Source of the DNA: Aquila chrysaetos chrysaetos
Taxonomy: Eukaryota; Chordata; Aves; Accipitriformes; Accipitridae
Assembly (NCBI RefSeq): GCF_900496995.4
Contig: NC_044006.1
Location: 33,169,120-33,233,119 of the forward strand
Direction of reading: 5' to 3'
Length of the DNA: 64,000 nucleotides
Position 1 is the first letter of the stretch. Each line of letters starts with the position of its first letter. Shown here in pieces: positions 24,461-37,478 of this stretch. A program made the position numbers and the translations under genes. The notes under the pieces were generated by a model that was not told the DNA's origin, searched no databases, and was given only the letters and a program-made list of their open reading frames with translations.

Positions 24461-27400
24461 TGTAACAGCATCGATTTTCTCCTCTGAAAGACTCTTGTCT
24501 TTTCAGTTTCCCACCTATAAGATCAGTAAGTAAAAAGTGAGTAAATGTGGGACTAAAATTCACGCCAATAGCAAAATTAATACAAATTTCAGAATGGTCT
24601 AAGTCATTCACATCACTCTCCCTTTGAGAGCTGATTTATTTTACACTGTATGTCTATTCTCACCACGTTTCCAGGATGTTATTCAGTGGTCTCAGTTTTG
24701 ATGCATAATGCTAAAACTCTGTATTTATTTTGCTCCCTAAACTTCTGGAGGTCAGTGTTGTTTCTCTTTCAACCATCACAATCAGAGCAATAAGTTTCAT
24801 TGCTTTTGGTCTGCACATCTATCATTTGAGCATCCCAGGTCCTGTGGAAAAAGAAGTAAAACAGATAAGGAATCATTTGTTTTCTGTTTCAACTATATTA
24901 AATCTATTAATATAGCAGAAGTTTTCAATGTCTGTTTTAAAGGTCTAGTATAATGACTAATTCCACAAGAATGGGACAGCTACATTTCTGAGCAACTTCC
25001 CTGAACCCTGGCTGCCACTCTGAACTCCTTAGTTAGCACATTTTTCTCCGGCAAACATATTCGAAGAATAAATTTTACTAAAAAAAGGGCAAACACTCCA
25101 GAAGCTTTTCTATATCACTGATATTCCAGGAAGCAAATTTCATTCTTTAACTTGACAACATAACACTTTACATTTTGAATGTTAACTGCGAGACTCTAAT
25201 TTTTTGTTTTGCATCCTTGCACTGAAGGCTGGAACTGGAAAGCCTGCAGGGACCACCTGAGCTTAGCTAGATTTTTTTACATGTAGATAGCATCAGAAGC
25301 AAAATAATTGAATGCTGCTGCTTGAACAATCAACCTTTTATTACAGAACTACCAAGAGAGAAGAAGGTGGCCCATTTTCTGTGTTTTAAATTAACCTTTC
25401 AAGGGAAGGATTGGTGAAGCTTTTAAACACCAGTCAAGATTGTAACCTCTGTTCATCAACTACTATAATAAAGTAAACTGTGAGTAGAAAAAAATATGTA
25501 ATTCAGTGAAGCCTTTCAATGTAAATGTTTTAGTAAAAGCAAAATAGCTGATAGAAGTATTATCAGGTTTCTAAGTAAATGGCTTATTCCTGAACATCTC
25601 AATATCTAACAGATTCTTCCATTTAAGCTGGTTTGGTTCTCAGATCCCGAGGTATCAACAGTTTTGAGATTACTGATCGAGCTCTCTAGAACTACCATCT
25701 TAGCAACAATCTGGCCAACTGGAAGTGCTAATTAAAGTAGACTCACAGGCCCAAGGAGCAGAGCTGACTGGAATTTCCTGAACTGGTTTTCTGTTTTTGA
25801 AATATAGCTTCCCTTCCCCCCTCCCAAATCCTAGAATTTTCAAATGCCAAAGTTATTCAGACTTTTTTTTAGGCAAGAAAAACAAGTAAACATAAAAAAG
25901 GAAAGGGAATTGAGATTTTTCACTGGTCATCAGCAGATTTAAGTCAACAATAAAAAGTTACTGTTTTTAAACGACCTAGGAGTGATCTAAGAAAGCCAAG
26001 GGAACTTACTCTGAAGAGGGCAAGAAAGGAATTGTACTTTCCGTGTACATGGTGTTGCTGAACACAAGGCTTGTTTGGTTTTGCAGCTTGGGCACCTCAA
26101 AATTAAAAAACATAAAATCAATATCAATTGAAGCTACGGTCCGAGTAATGACTGTATGGCATTTGATCATCACATACATGTTACTACCCTAATGCTGGAA
26201 AATGCAAATTTTAGCTGCTTATATTCTGTACTCCTTTTCTTGCAAATATTTCTTTCTTTACATGACGCTTACTTGAATTATAAGGACAAAGGCCTGACTG
26301 TAGACACACAGACATTTTACCTGCCAAAAAGCTGTCTTAGAACATATGCACTGCCATACAGAGAATTAACTCCATGCTGTCAACAGTAATATGCTGACTT
26401 TAAGAATTTTTCTTTTTTTTTCAGTTTTGAAACCATTATCATGACACTAAGTAAACTGTTTGGTGATAGAGACTGTGCTAAGAAAAGAAATCACGAAGTA
26501 CATAAGCCATGTATTTTCTGTGCATTAGTCTTTCACCAGCTGTTTATCTGCTCTGGGAACCTAAAAATCCCTCCCAGCCCTGAAACACAGCCGTGTCTTA
26601 GATACTGTGCTGAGGAAAAATGGCTTACTTCCTCCAGAGCCAATTTGTACTTAAAACACCGTCCCTGCATGCTGTACGTGTATGCTTAACTTCAGGGCAG
26701 AGAGCGCATCTACTCAAATTAAGGGAAGAATTTGTAGTGAGAAATGTGAAGTCTGTGTACAAATCTTCTCATAATGGGAGTTGTGGTTTTCAAACTTTGG
26801 GGTCGGGGACCTCAAATCTGTAATGCACCTGCAAGAGTATGCCCATATTTTATTTCACAGGCTGCTCCTCAGCTGCCTTTCTCTACAGTAAGCCTGCAAG
26901 CACAGCTCGAAGTGCAGCTCGTGGCCATGCCTTCTCACACCTGCAAATCACAAGTCACCTGAATATTCAGGAGTGTCCGGTGTCATGCTGTGTGAGGAAG
27001 GAGCTTATTCAGCCCCTAAGCGTGTCCAGACAGGCTGTCCGTGAGGCACACTCATAAATACTTTCATTGGGGTCACTGGTCCTCCATAGACCTTTAAATA
27101 TTACTATGGCACAAACACATACTAGTGATTATAGTACTTGACAATATAAACGTTTCCACTGAAGACATGTATGTTTTCTACTCCTTGAGGATGGTATTTG
27201 CCTAAGTGTTTATGTAAATCACAGCAGGTAATGTTTATACAGTAGAAAACAGCTGGAGGAAAAGATCACCTTCAACAATTGTCAGTTATATTTGGGTTTA
27301 GATAATTAATGAAAGACTGAACAACTCCACCACAGTTTCATCACAACATCATCCATGTTTAGGGAGAGAGTTTACAGCCACCTCATAACTTCTGGCATCA

Positions 27401-28843
27401 ACTTGCTTGCAGCTTAGCCCTGGAACAAAACAAAACCAAAGAAACAAATCTCCCTAGCACAAAACACAGTCAAATTTAACTCAAAGCAGGACACAGAAGC
27501 GCAGGCACCAGTGTTTTAGAATATACAGAGCACTGCTCATGACTATAAATAATTATTGGATGCTTTCATAGCATTAGTGTTAACAGATATGCACAAAACC
27601 AGCATGCAAAGCTACTGATACCTGGTTAAGTCTTGTGTCAGTACATGAAAAAATAGCTGCAGAGATGCAAGACACTTAGTACATTCTTCTGTTCTAGGAT
27701 CCTGAAAATCGCTATTGCAAGAGAAATGGGAGCTTGGAGAAACAGGAGATAAATAGAAGAGAGAATGATTTCTTCATTATGGCTGCATGTATTTATGGGG
27801 AACAGAGTGTGTTGTCTGTTGCCGGTCTAGCAAAATCTGCTGGAATTTTTAAATTAATCAGAAAGCCAAATTTTGTTAAATTTCTCTATTCACTTAGTCT
27901 GCTTTGAAAACTGCAGGCTTTAGGCTGTGTGAGAATGGTGCATGGTATCAGACTACAGAGCAGTCAGAGGATGGATGATGGGCTGAATTCTGAAGGGACT
28001 GGAATTTCCTCAGAACAAAGGTTTATCCCATTTATGACATGTCTTGAGAAAGCTTATCCTGTCAAGTCATTTATCACCCTCCTAACTAGCTACTGAGCGC
28101 GTATAATGCTTCTTTGCTAGATCAGTGAGGGAAAAAAGAATTTCAGAAGAAAGGAAGGTTTTCATTTAGGGATTTTAGGAGATTTAAAGAAGAGCTGATA
28201 GGAGTTAGGCTATCTAAGCTCTTTGAACCATGAGAAAAAACATATCAAGAAGGATTTTACTAACTGCTCATAGTGCAGCTAAAATACAGCCTTTCTACTG
28301 AGGGCATCCTCATTACCTAGGTATTTAAACTATGTGAATTGGCACAGCCCTGTGGTTTGCAGTATTAGATTTGGAGTAAGTAGAGGATGCTCTGATGGGG
28401 CTCTAATTACTAATATCGAGGTGAATTAAGTCCATCATATATTTATGAATGTCTAGCTTAATACTAACTATGAGACAATTCTGACATGACATTTGTTATA
28501 ACACAGATGTCCCCATAAGCCCCACAATTAAAAAGCTGCGTTTCCTATGAAATTTGAGGTTGGCTCACCTTAATGTTCAAGAAAGTTCAGACTCCATTGG
28601 AAGTACTTGCTGCAGTGGGGGTATTTGTAAGATCAATCTATTCCATGTAGCTTTTTTCTGCTAAGAGGGTATCCCCAGTTAGCACATTTTCTCGGCATTT
28701 ACAAGAATTTGACATCTTTTAGTACTCTTCCACTCTGTCATGTTCAGGTGGAATTGACCAATAGTTTAAAAGACTATGAAGGAAGATGAGGACAGGTAGT
28801 GCAATAGCTTAACCTTCATCTCAGCACATCAGAAAACTGGTTT

Positions 28844-28882
28844 TATATATATATACACATACACACACACACACACACACAG
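28844..28882. repeat. TA/CA microsatellite
   Basis: A short TA run passes into ACACAT and then ten AC units (28861-28880). It lies between genes. Confidence 0.9.
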
Positions 28883-31800
28883 AGACATACCTATATAACT
28901 GAAAGAATGTCTCCTAGACCCAGACAATTATTAAAAAAAAAAAAAAGTAGTCACTAAATATATAAAATATATGATCTTACAAAAGCAGTATGGTTCTCCA
29001 AGTATGCCAATCAAATAATTTCTTACCTGCGTTCCTCACAAGGATTCAATCAGGAAACAAGCTGTATCAGTGTGTGCAAATGAAGGTCATGCATCAAACT
29101 GCTGTGCTTTCTTTTTAAGTGATGTTATGATTACTATTTCAGTGAAGTACTAATAAGGGACGTCATATTTTCGTGATTCATTGTTCAAGCAGGCAGTAAA
29201 AGGAAAAACATTAAAGTTAGCAAGGATATATTCAAACCAGGTGTTACTTTGATGGAATCTGAGATTATTTCTTGCATACAAGCGTCCCTCTTGTGCTAGA
29301 AGCTGACTTTTATGGGCTGTCTGAATTCACTAGTGAAAGATTTCTTGGTGTAATTCACAAGTGAGAGAAATATGAGTAAGGGGATTACTTAAGTTCATCA
29401 GTGCTGAAGTGCAGGATTTAATAAATTATCTTAATAAATAGCAATGAACGACACGGATATTTTAAGGGGTATTTCAAGGTATCTATCTAACCGGAAGATG
29501 AGTTATAGGTAACATCCTGCAGCCCGCAAAAGTACTTCCACGTGTAAGGCAACCAGCAAGAAGAAAAAAACACACACAGAAAAGGGAAAAAAAAAAAGAT
29601 GCTGGTGAAAGTATCTCTACTACAAAGACAAGTATTCAATCGTGTCTTCTTACAAGAGCACAGAAAGGGAGCCATGAAGATGCATGACAACTGCCTCTCT
29701 AGGAGAGGGGAATGGAGGAGTTGCAGATCCACAGTCTACCTCATCTGAGTGCGAGAGATACAGTTCAAGTTCACCTCCAAATCTGGGGAAGTGAAGAAGA
29801 GGCAGGTCTAGAAGGACTACATCCCCCACATACTTGCTCTATATGTATCCCTGCCTTGAAAAAGAAACCATTATTTCACAGTATTCCATTAATGTGATTA
29901 AAAATAACTTTTAGCAAGCGTCAGCTGTAAGATGAGGGACAGAGAGAGGCATAGTCTCTCCGTTCGCACTACCCAGAGAAGCTGTGTGTGTGTGGTAGTG
30001 AATTCCCTGACATAAGTTGTGCCAAAAAAAGCCACCAACACAATATAATCAGTCAGCAATACTGGACTAAAGCAGATGCAGTAAGCTGTGTTTGCTCAAA
30101 GGCAGTACAGAAAATAAAAAAATTTGCCAACCCAAATCACCACCAACCCCAAACACTCCAAATCCGTATCAAAATGCATATGAAGTTCAGCTGTTTCTTG
30201 AGATCTGCCTACTGGATTTCAATATATTTTACTAATCATCTCAAGCCAGATAATGCTTTTGAAAGCAAAATAATCTTTCCAAAACTCTATCTAGCTACAC
30301 AAAGACTTCTGACTAGGTAAGCCCAAAAAAACTGCATTGAACAGAGATAAATTGTATGTTAACACTAATACTTTGCAACTGAAAGCAGACTTGGAAATTA
30401 AGCATTTTCCCTGTTCAAGTGTTGTTTGTGCACGTGCATGCATTTCCTTTTTTAAAACGTGAATTTAACACACAGAGGCAGGTAGGCAGCAAGCAGTCCC
30501 AGGGAATGAAGTCACCAATTCCTTAGGACATGTTCAGCACAGTCAGGGATCGCAGAAACTAGCTTGTAACAGCCCAGCTGAAATGCTTTCATCCTGACTC
30601 AAGCAGGCTGCCTCAAATAGTTTAGGTTCCCTGCTTATTTAACCTATAACTTCCGTGACAATAAACCACATTGTCATTTCTAGTGATGCATTCAAGAGGG
30701 AGTCATCCGAGGCTTGATTACATGGTGCAGAGTTCCCAGTCGTTGTAACATAATGAGTTTTAAATCAGTCTAGTCCAAATCAGTAATTAAAACAAAGTAC
30801 CTGGAGCTGTGCTTCTCAAATTTTCCCATACCAAGCCTTTCCACTCACTCTGCTTCCTAACATCCAGTCTGGGCCTAATTACTATCCCAACATTAGAAGA
30901 ACAGAGACGTTCAAACCTCCCACTACCTGCTTACCACTCCTTGGATGCTTCCCTGACTCAGCCCGCATGCTGACATGACAGGTTCTATCTAAATGCAATC
31001 AGTTCACAGAAGTGCTTCTTGTGCCCCCATCACCATAAGATGGGATAATTCACAAATCATGTAACCAAGTCCCCTACTCTTCACTTTAGAATTGATTACA
31101 GTAGCAATGAGAAAACCAGTGATGCTGGCTTTGTGCTGGGGAGAGCTTGTATACAACACACGTTCTCAGGTGGAAGGAACCAACAAGAATTCCAGCTCAC
31201 TTGTGGATCAGGACCTATTTTAGACGGATAAAAATGCACCAGGAGTCAGGAGTGTCCCTGGAGTGTTCTTGCTCAATTTCTATCATTTAACTTCAACCTC
31301 TGGTAACACCAGGCCACAGCTGCTGGTAGCATTATAATATTTGGTTGTTAAGATCACACAAAAACTTTAATAGCCAGGGTTATGGGTACCTTGCTGTTAC
31401 TAGGGCTCCCACTTCTAGCTCTGAATCTGCATTCACAAGAGAGAAGGAAGAAAATTCCCCCAGAATTTCAGGAAGAACATTTTGAGGAGCTTTGCTTTGA
31501 AGGCTTATCTCCGAGTACTCAGACCTAATCCTGCTTAGTTTAGCTCTGAGAAAAATCACAAACTCATGAAGAGGTAGCCAACGCTTCTCATTATTCCTCA
31601 CTTGTTAAATGCAGCATGTGCAAGAAAGAATGGGGGTCTTTACCCCAAGGAGGTTACAGTTATTTCTCTTGCCAGCCTTTCTCATGACTATCAGTGCATT
31701 TTTCTGAACTCTTATAATCCTACTGCAAAGTGAGTAAACTGCATATTTCCTCTGTATAAGCTGTCTAGAGTGCATGAACAACATATTTTTCTCATCTGAA

Positions 31801-33138
31801 GAGTCTTCCATCTCTTGCTTGGAGAGTGATACATGGAAGGGAGGGGGAACTTCAACAGCAATTGATAAATCTCAGTGCATTTTGATAATACCAAGTGTGC
31901 TTGTGAAATCTCTCTTCCACTTGAGCAACTGCTTAGTTCTCTGAGGAGACATTTCCCAGGTTTTCGTTTTGAAGAGAACATTGCTGCAGTAAGCTGTTAC
32001 CGTGAAGCTGTGCCTGGTACAGAATGACAGGCCAAAAGGGGCTCGAATCACTCCTCAACAGCTTTGACTTCACTCCTCCTGCATTTTAGTGCACGTTCTT
32101 GCATTACCAGCTCTCGCACTGGTTAAAACTGACTTGGTCTCACTCCCTATTTTCCAACAAGTGCAATATTTTGAATTCTGTTCCCTCTCTTCTCCACACA
32201 TAGTACATACAAGTCACACTTAAAACAATTTACCTGTAGGGTAGGCAGTCCAACCCCATTCCACTCTCTTCTCGCATTTCTAATCTGATTGCTTTCAGAA
32301 AGCTAATTGTGCCTGCTAGGAAACACCTCTGCTGCTTGAGAATGCCCAGCACTGTCAAGAAAACCACATTGTATTTTGCAAGAAAAGCTACACCTAGAAA
32401 TTGTCATACTGGGTAACTGCACATTCCTCTGCCAAATGGTTATAAGCAGCCAAATTACAAGTTTCAGAAAATATCTGTGAATAATGTATAGTCATGGATA
32501 AGTTGGAGACAAAATTTCTGAGGGAAAAAAAAAAAGATTATTTAAATGAGTATTGTAACTAGGTACACTAAAGGTTAAGTGTAGGATACTATGGCTCTAG
32601 AGTAGGAATACATTAGAATCTACTTAAGCAGCTTTTGATATAAAGTTTAAGCACTCTGGCTGGGTGAAGAAGATCATTGCTAGGTACCAAGATTTTGGTG
32701 TGATCACATATTCTAGAGACTTAAAGCAGCCTGAGCAACTGCACCAGGCAATACCACTAAGAAAACACTTGAGCTTCTGCTGTTTTAAAACAGTGAATAG
32801 ATGAATAAAGACATAAGTGGCAGAATGATTAAACCCAACAGTATGAAAGTTTGGAAGCCCTTATTCCACCCTTAACCTCTCTAATGGGCAACAAACATAA
32901 GACAAGGCTAAACGCAGATGGCAATATGCTGACCTTTTTTTGCCATGCTGGCTAAAGTTCTGGGAATAACAAAAGGTATTCCTTCTCTGTAGTAGCCTAC
33001 GACCTGAAAAAAAGTGCAGATGAAGAAAACTGGAGGATAAGACTAAACACAGACAAGGGTAGACTGTCATGACTAAGTGCTACTGCAATTACGACCTAAC
33101 TCAAAGCTTGGAGAAAATCATGCTGATGAAGGCTACAT

Positions 33139-33175
33139 AAAAAAAAAACAAACAAACAAACCCCCCCCCCCCCCC
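33139..33175. repeat. A-run, AAAC repeat and C15 homopolymer
   Basis: An A10 run passes through three to four AAAC units into fifteen consecutive C residues at 33161-33175. It lies between genes. Run lengths in such tracts are often unreliable in assemblies. Confidence 0.9.
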
Positions 33176-35734
33176 AAATGAAGCATCTCTGTCACATTCA
33201 AATGCAACTCTGCACAGTAAGTCAAAATTAGAAAAATCCCCAAACTGGGTTTAAATACACCACTAAAAACACTTGTACAAAAACTGGGCTTTAATCCAAA
33301 GCACAGGCACAGCTGAGCTGTCTCTGCTCAGCTATCACGATACAGAGCAGCTTGTTTTGAGCTCGCTTTGCTAAAATGCTTTCAAGTCAGTATTTTGAGC
33401 CTTCAAAATCATGTATCACAATACATCTTGGTTCATCCTTGATGCAACAATAAAGAGTAGGTACCACAAAAAAGTCAGTTAAAAAGTCAGAAGCACAGTT
33501 AATAGCCTGTTAAAAAAATGGCTTACAGAAACTGGGATGTGATGCAAGTATTTTGTGTTTGAAGTTTGCATTTTAAATACTAACTAATGCTTCATAAATA
33601 TCTCTATGTTACTATTTACATAGATCAGGAAGCCAGCCAGTGCTTGCTAGCAGATTTGGCTTGCTTTCCAGTTCTCTCCAGCCTTCAAAAAGCAAAAAAG
33701 CAAACTAAAAATCCCCAAGGCTGTACTTCCTGAGCCCACCACATGCCTGTGCTCAGTAATCATCAAACTGAAAGATATTCGCTAAGTCCTCAAAAGAAAC
33801 TATTCAGAAAGAATCTATCACACTGAGAGCTGAAGCATGTTTCGGTGACAAGAATGTGATGCAGTAGTTTGCAATTTTTAAAATAGGGTTTATAATGAAC
33901 CTGGATTTGGAGAAAGAAAGGGCAAACTAGTTCAATTAATGTCATTATTATTTTCACCTAAACATGGAATATACACCGTTTTTTACAAACGTGGTATTTC
34001 AGAGCTTCAATGGCCGGTGGCATAGATGCAATAATATTCCCCTAAAATAGTAGCAATGTTTTCAATTAATCCAAGCTGATTTACTGCCATCCCAGAGATT
34101 GTAGGATGGTCTGGAAGAGATCTATGCCCTAGCTTCACAGCAAAACAGCTTTAAATGAATGGATGGACACAGCTGGTGCAAAGGCACCTGAACATCAGTC
34201 CTCCTGTCAGCCTTGCTAAAAGCCCGTGCAAAATTCCCAGCCGCTTACAAGGCTTACTTGTGCACACAAACGTTCAACAGGAGGTAGGTAAGGGTTTACC
34301 TGTATAGATGAGCATATGCATGTGCATATACACACAGCCACCTTTTGATATGAAGAACGCTTCTTAAGGTTCGCTACAAAATAGCACATACAAGTGCAGC
34401 TCCATAAAGAGGAAAGGGCAGCTGGAATAGATACGAAGAAAAGCTGTAAGGTGAAAGACACTTAAATGACTCCCATCCAGGTAAGAAAATGAAATGCGCA
34501 GTGTAGTGACAACAAGCAGCACTAACATCACAGAGTGCAATATGGATTATACTGACCAGACTTTGGCAGTCACCCCTACCTAAACAATCAAGACTGCTCA
34601 CAGGTCAGAGCTGTGCTTTATTTATTACTCACTAATTTCTTCAGCATGAGTTACAAGAAGGACATGCATTTAAAAGCAGTAATTCATGCTGTTTCTAGTA
34701 ACTTACTGAAATAATCAACATATGGTTCCCAGTGCTCCCTACAATTACCCTTCACAACATCTCTCTAAAACAGATACTGTAGGTAATGGGTAAATATAAC
34801 AAATAGGTAAATTCAATTTATGCATGGGGAACTCCGACAGAAATACCATTCTGCTGGGCGTCACCCTACTGTCCTCCTAAAACCCAGTTCTGCAATTGCT
34901 TTCAATAACAGCAGGACTAGGCTGATAGACTGAGAGTATCTGAAAGTCCCTACCCAAAGCATATGGGCAGGAATCAGAAAGCAAGTCAGAACAGACTGAT
35001 TAAGAGAACTAGGTTTAATTTAATCTGAATGCCAAACACCTCTCCTTTGCACATGCTGGGACTGAAGGCAGATGCTCTTCTCATCCATTATTCAAAATAG
35101 AAGTGTTACCTTTTAGTGCTCAGATTTCTATCAGCTCATGGCAAATCACAGGAGAAAACTCTGTGCAGCCAGGAGGCAGGCAGAAGAGAAAGAGTTTTAC
35201 ACTTTCTAATAATACGAAGTGCTACGTGTTCCGGGACAACATTTTATTTCAGCATTAACCAGCCCCTGTGATATCTATGCACTTCATTCATACGACTCCA
35301 GCCTTACAATGAAGTCCCAGGTAGGAGCATTATGAAGCAGCATCAGCACAGGCCATTGGAAAGTGTGTTCTTGTCTGCCATGTTTCCTGTACCTCAGGGC
35401 CAGCCTGGGTGATATTTACAGTCAGACTATCAAAGACACCCAGCCTGTAAGCACTGATTTAGTGAGAAAGAACCACCCTTTCAGAAGATAATGCCCATAT
35501 GAAAGAAATGTATCCATCCTAATTCTCTTGTGATGTTTTTTACTTCCCTGTTGACTCAGACTTACTAGAATTAAAGGCCCTTTGGATGGTATGTTTTAGA
35601 TACCTACATATTTATTCTACTAGTTGATTTCATGCACTCTTAAAATAAATACAATTTTGAGCTAAAAGTACAATAAGAAATGTCCTAATGGCTGAAATTC
35701 TGGCTTAAAATTAGGAATCAAATGCACCCAGTCA

Positions 35735-35835
35735 CAGGTTGGCTAGGCAATGACCTTTACCTGTCTCAGTATCCCTGTCCGTAAATGAGAAATTAGGACA
35801 TTGCTCTCATTTCGTGAAAGGCTTTGAGGCTTTCA
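35735..35835 (+). repeat. probable ancient MIR/CORE-SINE-like remnant
   Basis: The order 'ggcaatgacctttacctgtctcagtatccctgtccgtaaatgagaa' resembles the MIR segment that runs from 'caagtcacttaacctct' through 'cagtttcctcatctgtaaaatg'. Divergence is high, as expected of an element shared by amniotes. A profile search is needed to confirm. Confidence 0.45.
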
Positions 35836-36679
35836 GGTAGACAGTGCGTTATTCTGTTCATCAAAAAACCCATACTTCTTTTACAGTATGGTGCCCCACA
35901 ACTAAATAGTAGACCTTCCTTTCCCTGGTTAAACACTTGTGACACCTCCCACCCCTTTAGCTGATGTAAAAACTGACAAAACTGAACACAATGTGCTCTC
36001 ATCATTTTCCAGGCTCTTGCAACTCCAAGATGCAACAGAAACGAGCATTGCTGGACACACATTGCAGGAACCCAAGTGGTGCTGAAAGATCTCTCAGACC
36101 ATATCGTCCAAGAGCTGAGGTAGTGGCTGTTGCCCTGTACTGGGAGGGTGTTAGATGACAGGCAAGACATGGCCTTGGGCAGAGGTAGTAAGGTGCTGGG
36201 TGTTTTATAGCAAGCTCCTTCTCTCACTTCCAGTGGATCTACAACACATGCATCTGGTGCTGAACTATAACCATCTCCAAATACAAGGAACACAGTGTAA
36301 GACAGCTGCAGTCATACAGGAACCTAAGGAAATTCAGAAATAAATGGAAAGGAAAGTAACTGCGGCCAGGGGGAATTGGTCACTTACCCACCAGTGCCCT
36401 CCAGTGGCTCACACAGCAACTCAAGGAACTGAAGATGAGAACCTGTTTTCAGAGGTCAGACACCATAATTGTTTCACTAACAGACAGAAATGAAAACGCT
36501 GACATCTGGATGCCAGATAGCTCTTTTTAAAATTTAAGTTCTTGCATGGCAATCTCATATCTGCTATCATTACATACGATATCCATAAAAACCTGCACTC
36601 CATCAAGTGGGTAAAATACTAATGACAAGCCATGTAAAATGAGACAACAGAAACCAAAGTGATTCCGAAGACAAAAATG

Positions 36680-36685
36680 TTTATT
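36680..36685 (-). promoter_or_regulatory. GPD1L: probable GPD1L polyadenylation signal AATAAA
   Basis: A canonical AATAAA on the minus strand is followed 25-40 bases later by the GU-rich run TTTGGTTTCTGTTGTCT, the layout expected for a cleavage site near 36,660. Alternative hexamers further upstream in the 3'UTR could give shorter transcripts. Confidence 0.65.
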
Positions 36686-37345
36686 TGTACTAACTCTTCA
36701 AATGGGTATACATTCACAATCTTTAAACAAAATCAGTACACGTCTAGGGCAAGTTGAGTATGTATCATTAGAAGATAATGCCTTCCTTAGTAATTAATGT
36801 TCATAAATCAAGAACTAGTTACACATTTACGACCCCTTACACAGGGGCTAATGTTTTCAGTAAGACTATCCCAGTACTAGGCAAAACAGAGTGTTTGTAG
36901 AACAGGATTCCAATCATTCAGTTCCAGTATCATATCACAGTCTTTTAATGAGCAGCAAATATTAGTGGGGGAAAAATATCTAGTGCCAAGCTGAATGTTC
37001 TCAAGCGCTGAAAAGCAAATACACATGGTGAAGTATCTATAGAAATTTAAATAATTTATTTTAGTTACTGAAACTTCACTTTTTGTCTGAAAAGAACAAG
37101 AATATCATTACAGACTGGAGGAAAGAATTCCATAAAAACCTTTTTTCTAGATTTGCCTTAGAATAGGCTTCCGTACAAAACAAGAACAATTAAGATTTTG
37201 GGGTTTCAGTGGTAGAAGTAGTATTGGAATAATAAAGAAATCATCTTAAAATATATATTAATTTACCACATTTAGCTCATATAGCCCTTTATGTATCTTA
37301 CAAAATGCTACTGTTCTACATACTGCATGTAAAAAAAAGTTTATT

Positions 37346-37375
37346 TATATATATATATGTATATATACACATATA
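37346..37375. repeat. TA-rich microsatellite in the GPD1L 3'UTR
   Basis: TA units are broken by GT and CAC steps. On the transcript strand it includes TGTATATA, a Pumilio-type octamer, but low complexity makes that match weak. Confidence 0.85.
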
Positions 37376-37471
37376 AAGGCAAAGCCAATCAGCTTGGTAT
37401 TAAAAAAAACAACACGAAGCATAAGCAGACACACTGAAAGTTATGCAGTAATGAGGAGTGTACGCTCCACG

Positions 37472-37478
37472 TGTGCGT
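37472..37478 (-). promoter_or_regulatory. miR-210 seed-match site in GPD1L 3'UTR
   Basis: The minus strand reads ACGCACA, complementary to bases 2-8 of miR-210-3p. Upstream of it CTGT could pair with miRNA bases 12-15, across a 7-base spacer. GPD1L is an established miR-210 target in human cells, linking hypoxia to HIF-prolyl hydroxylase activity. The match is seen; use in this species is inferred. Confidence 0.6.

Larger units (their letters stand above)
24521..36650. other. intergenic region between GPD1L 3' end and the 24-kb candidate locus
   Basis: No gene or clear transposon was recognised in this 12-kb AT-rich stretch. It contains a TA/CA microsatellite (28,844-28,882), an A-run/AAAC/C15 tract (33,139-33,175) and a faint MIR-like match (35,735-35,835). 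A 166-codon open frame occurs on the minus strand at 35,793-36,293, without homology support. Confidence 0.6.

Noticed and set aside
24491-24526. Possible plus-strand micro-exon with good acceptor (TTTTCAG) and donor (GTAAGTA)
   Set aside because: It would be about 20 bases long with no partner exons recognised on the plus strand. A divergent non-coding RNA from the CpG island cannot be excluded without RNA data.
31380-31981. Cluster of three minus-strand open frames of 68-89 codons
   Set aside because: The frames overlap or abut in different phases, splice-site candidates do not join them, and frames of this size are common in the window.
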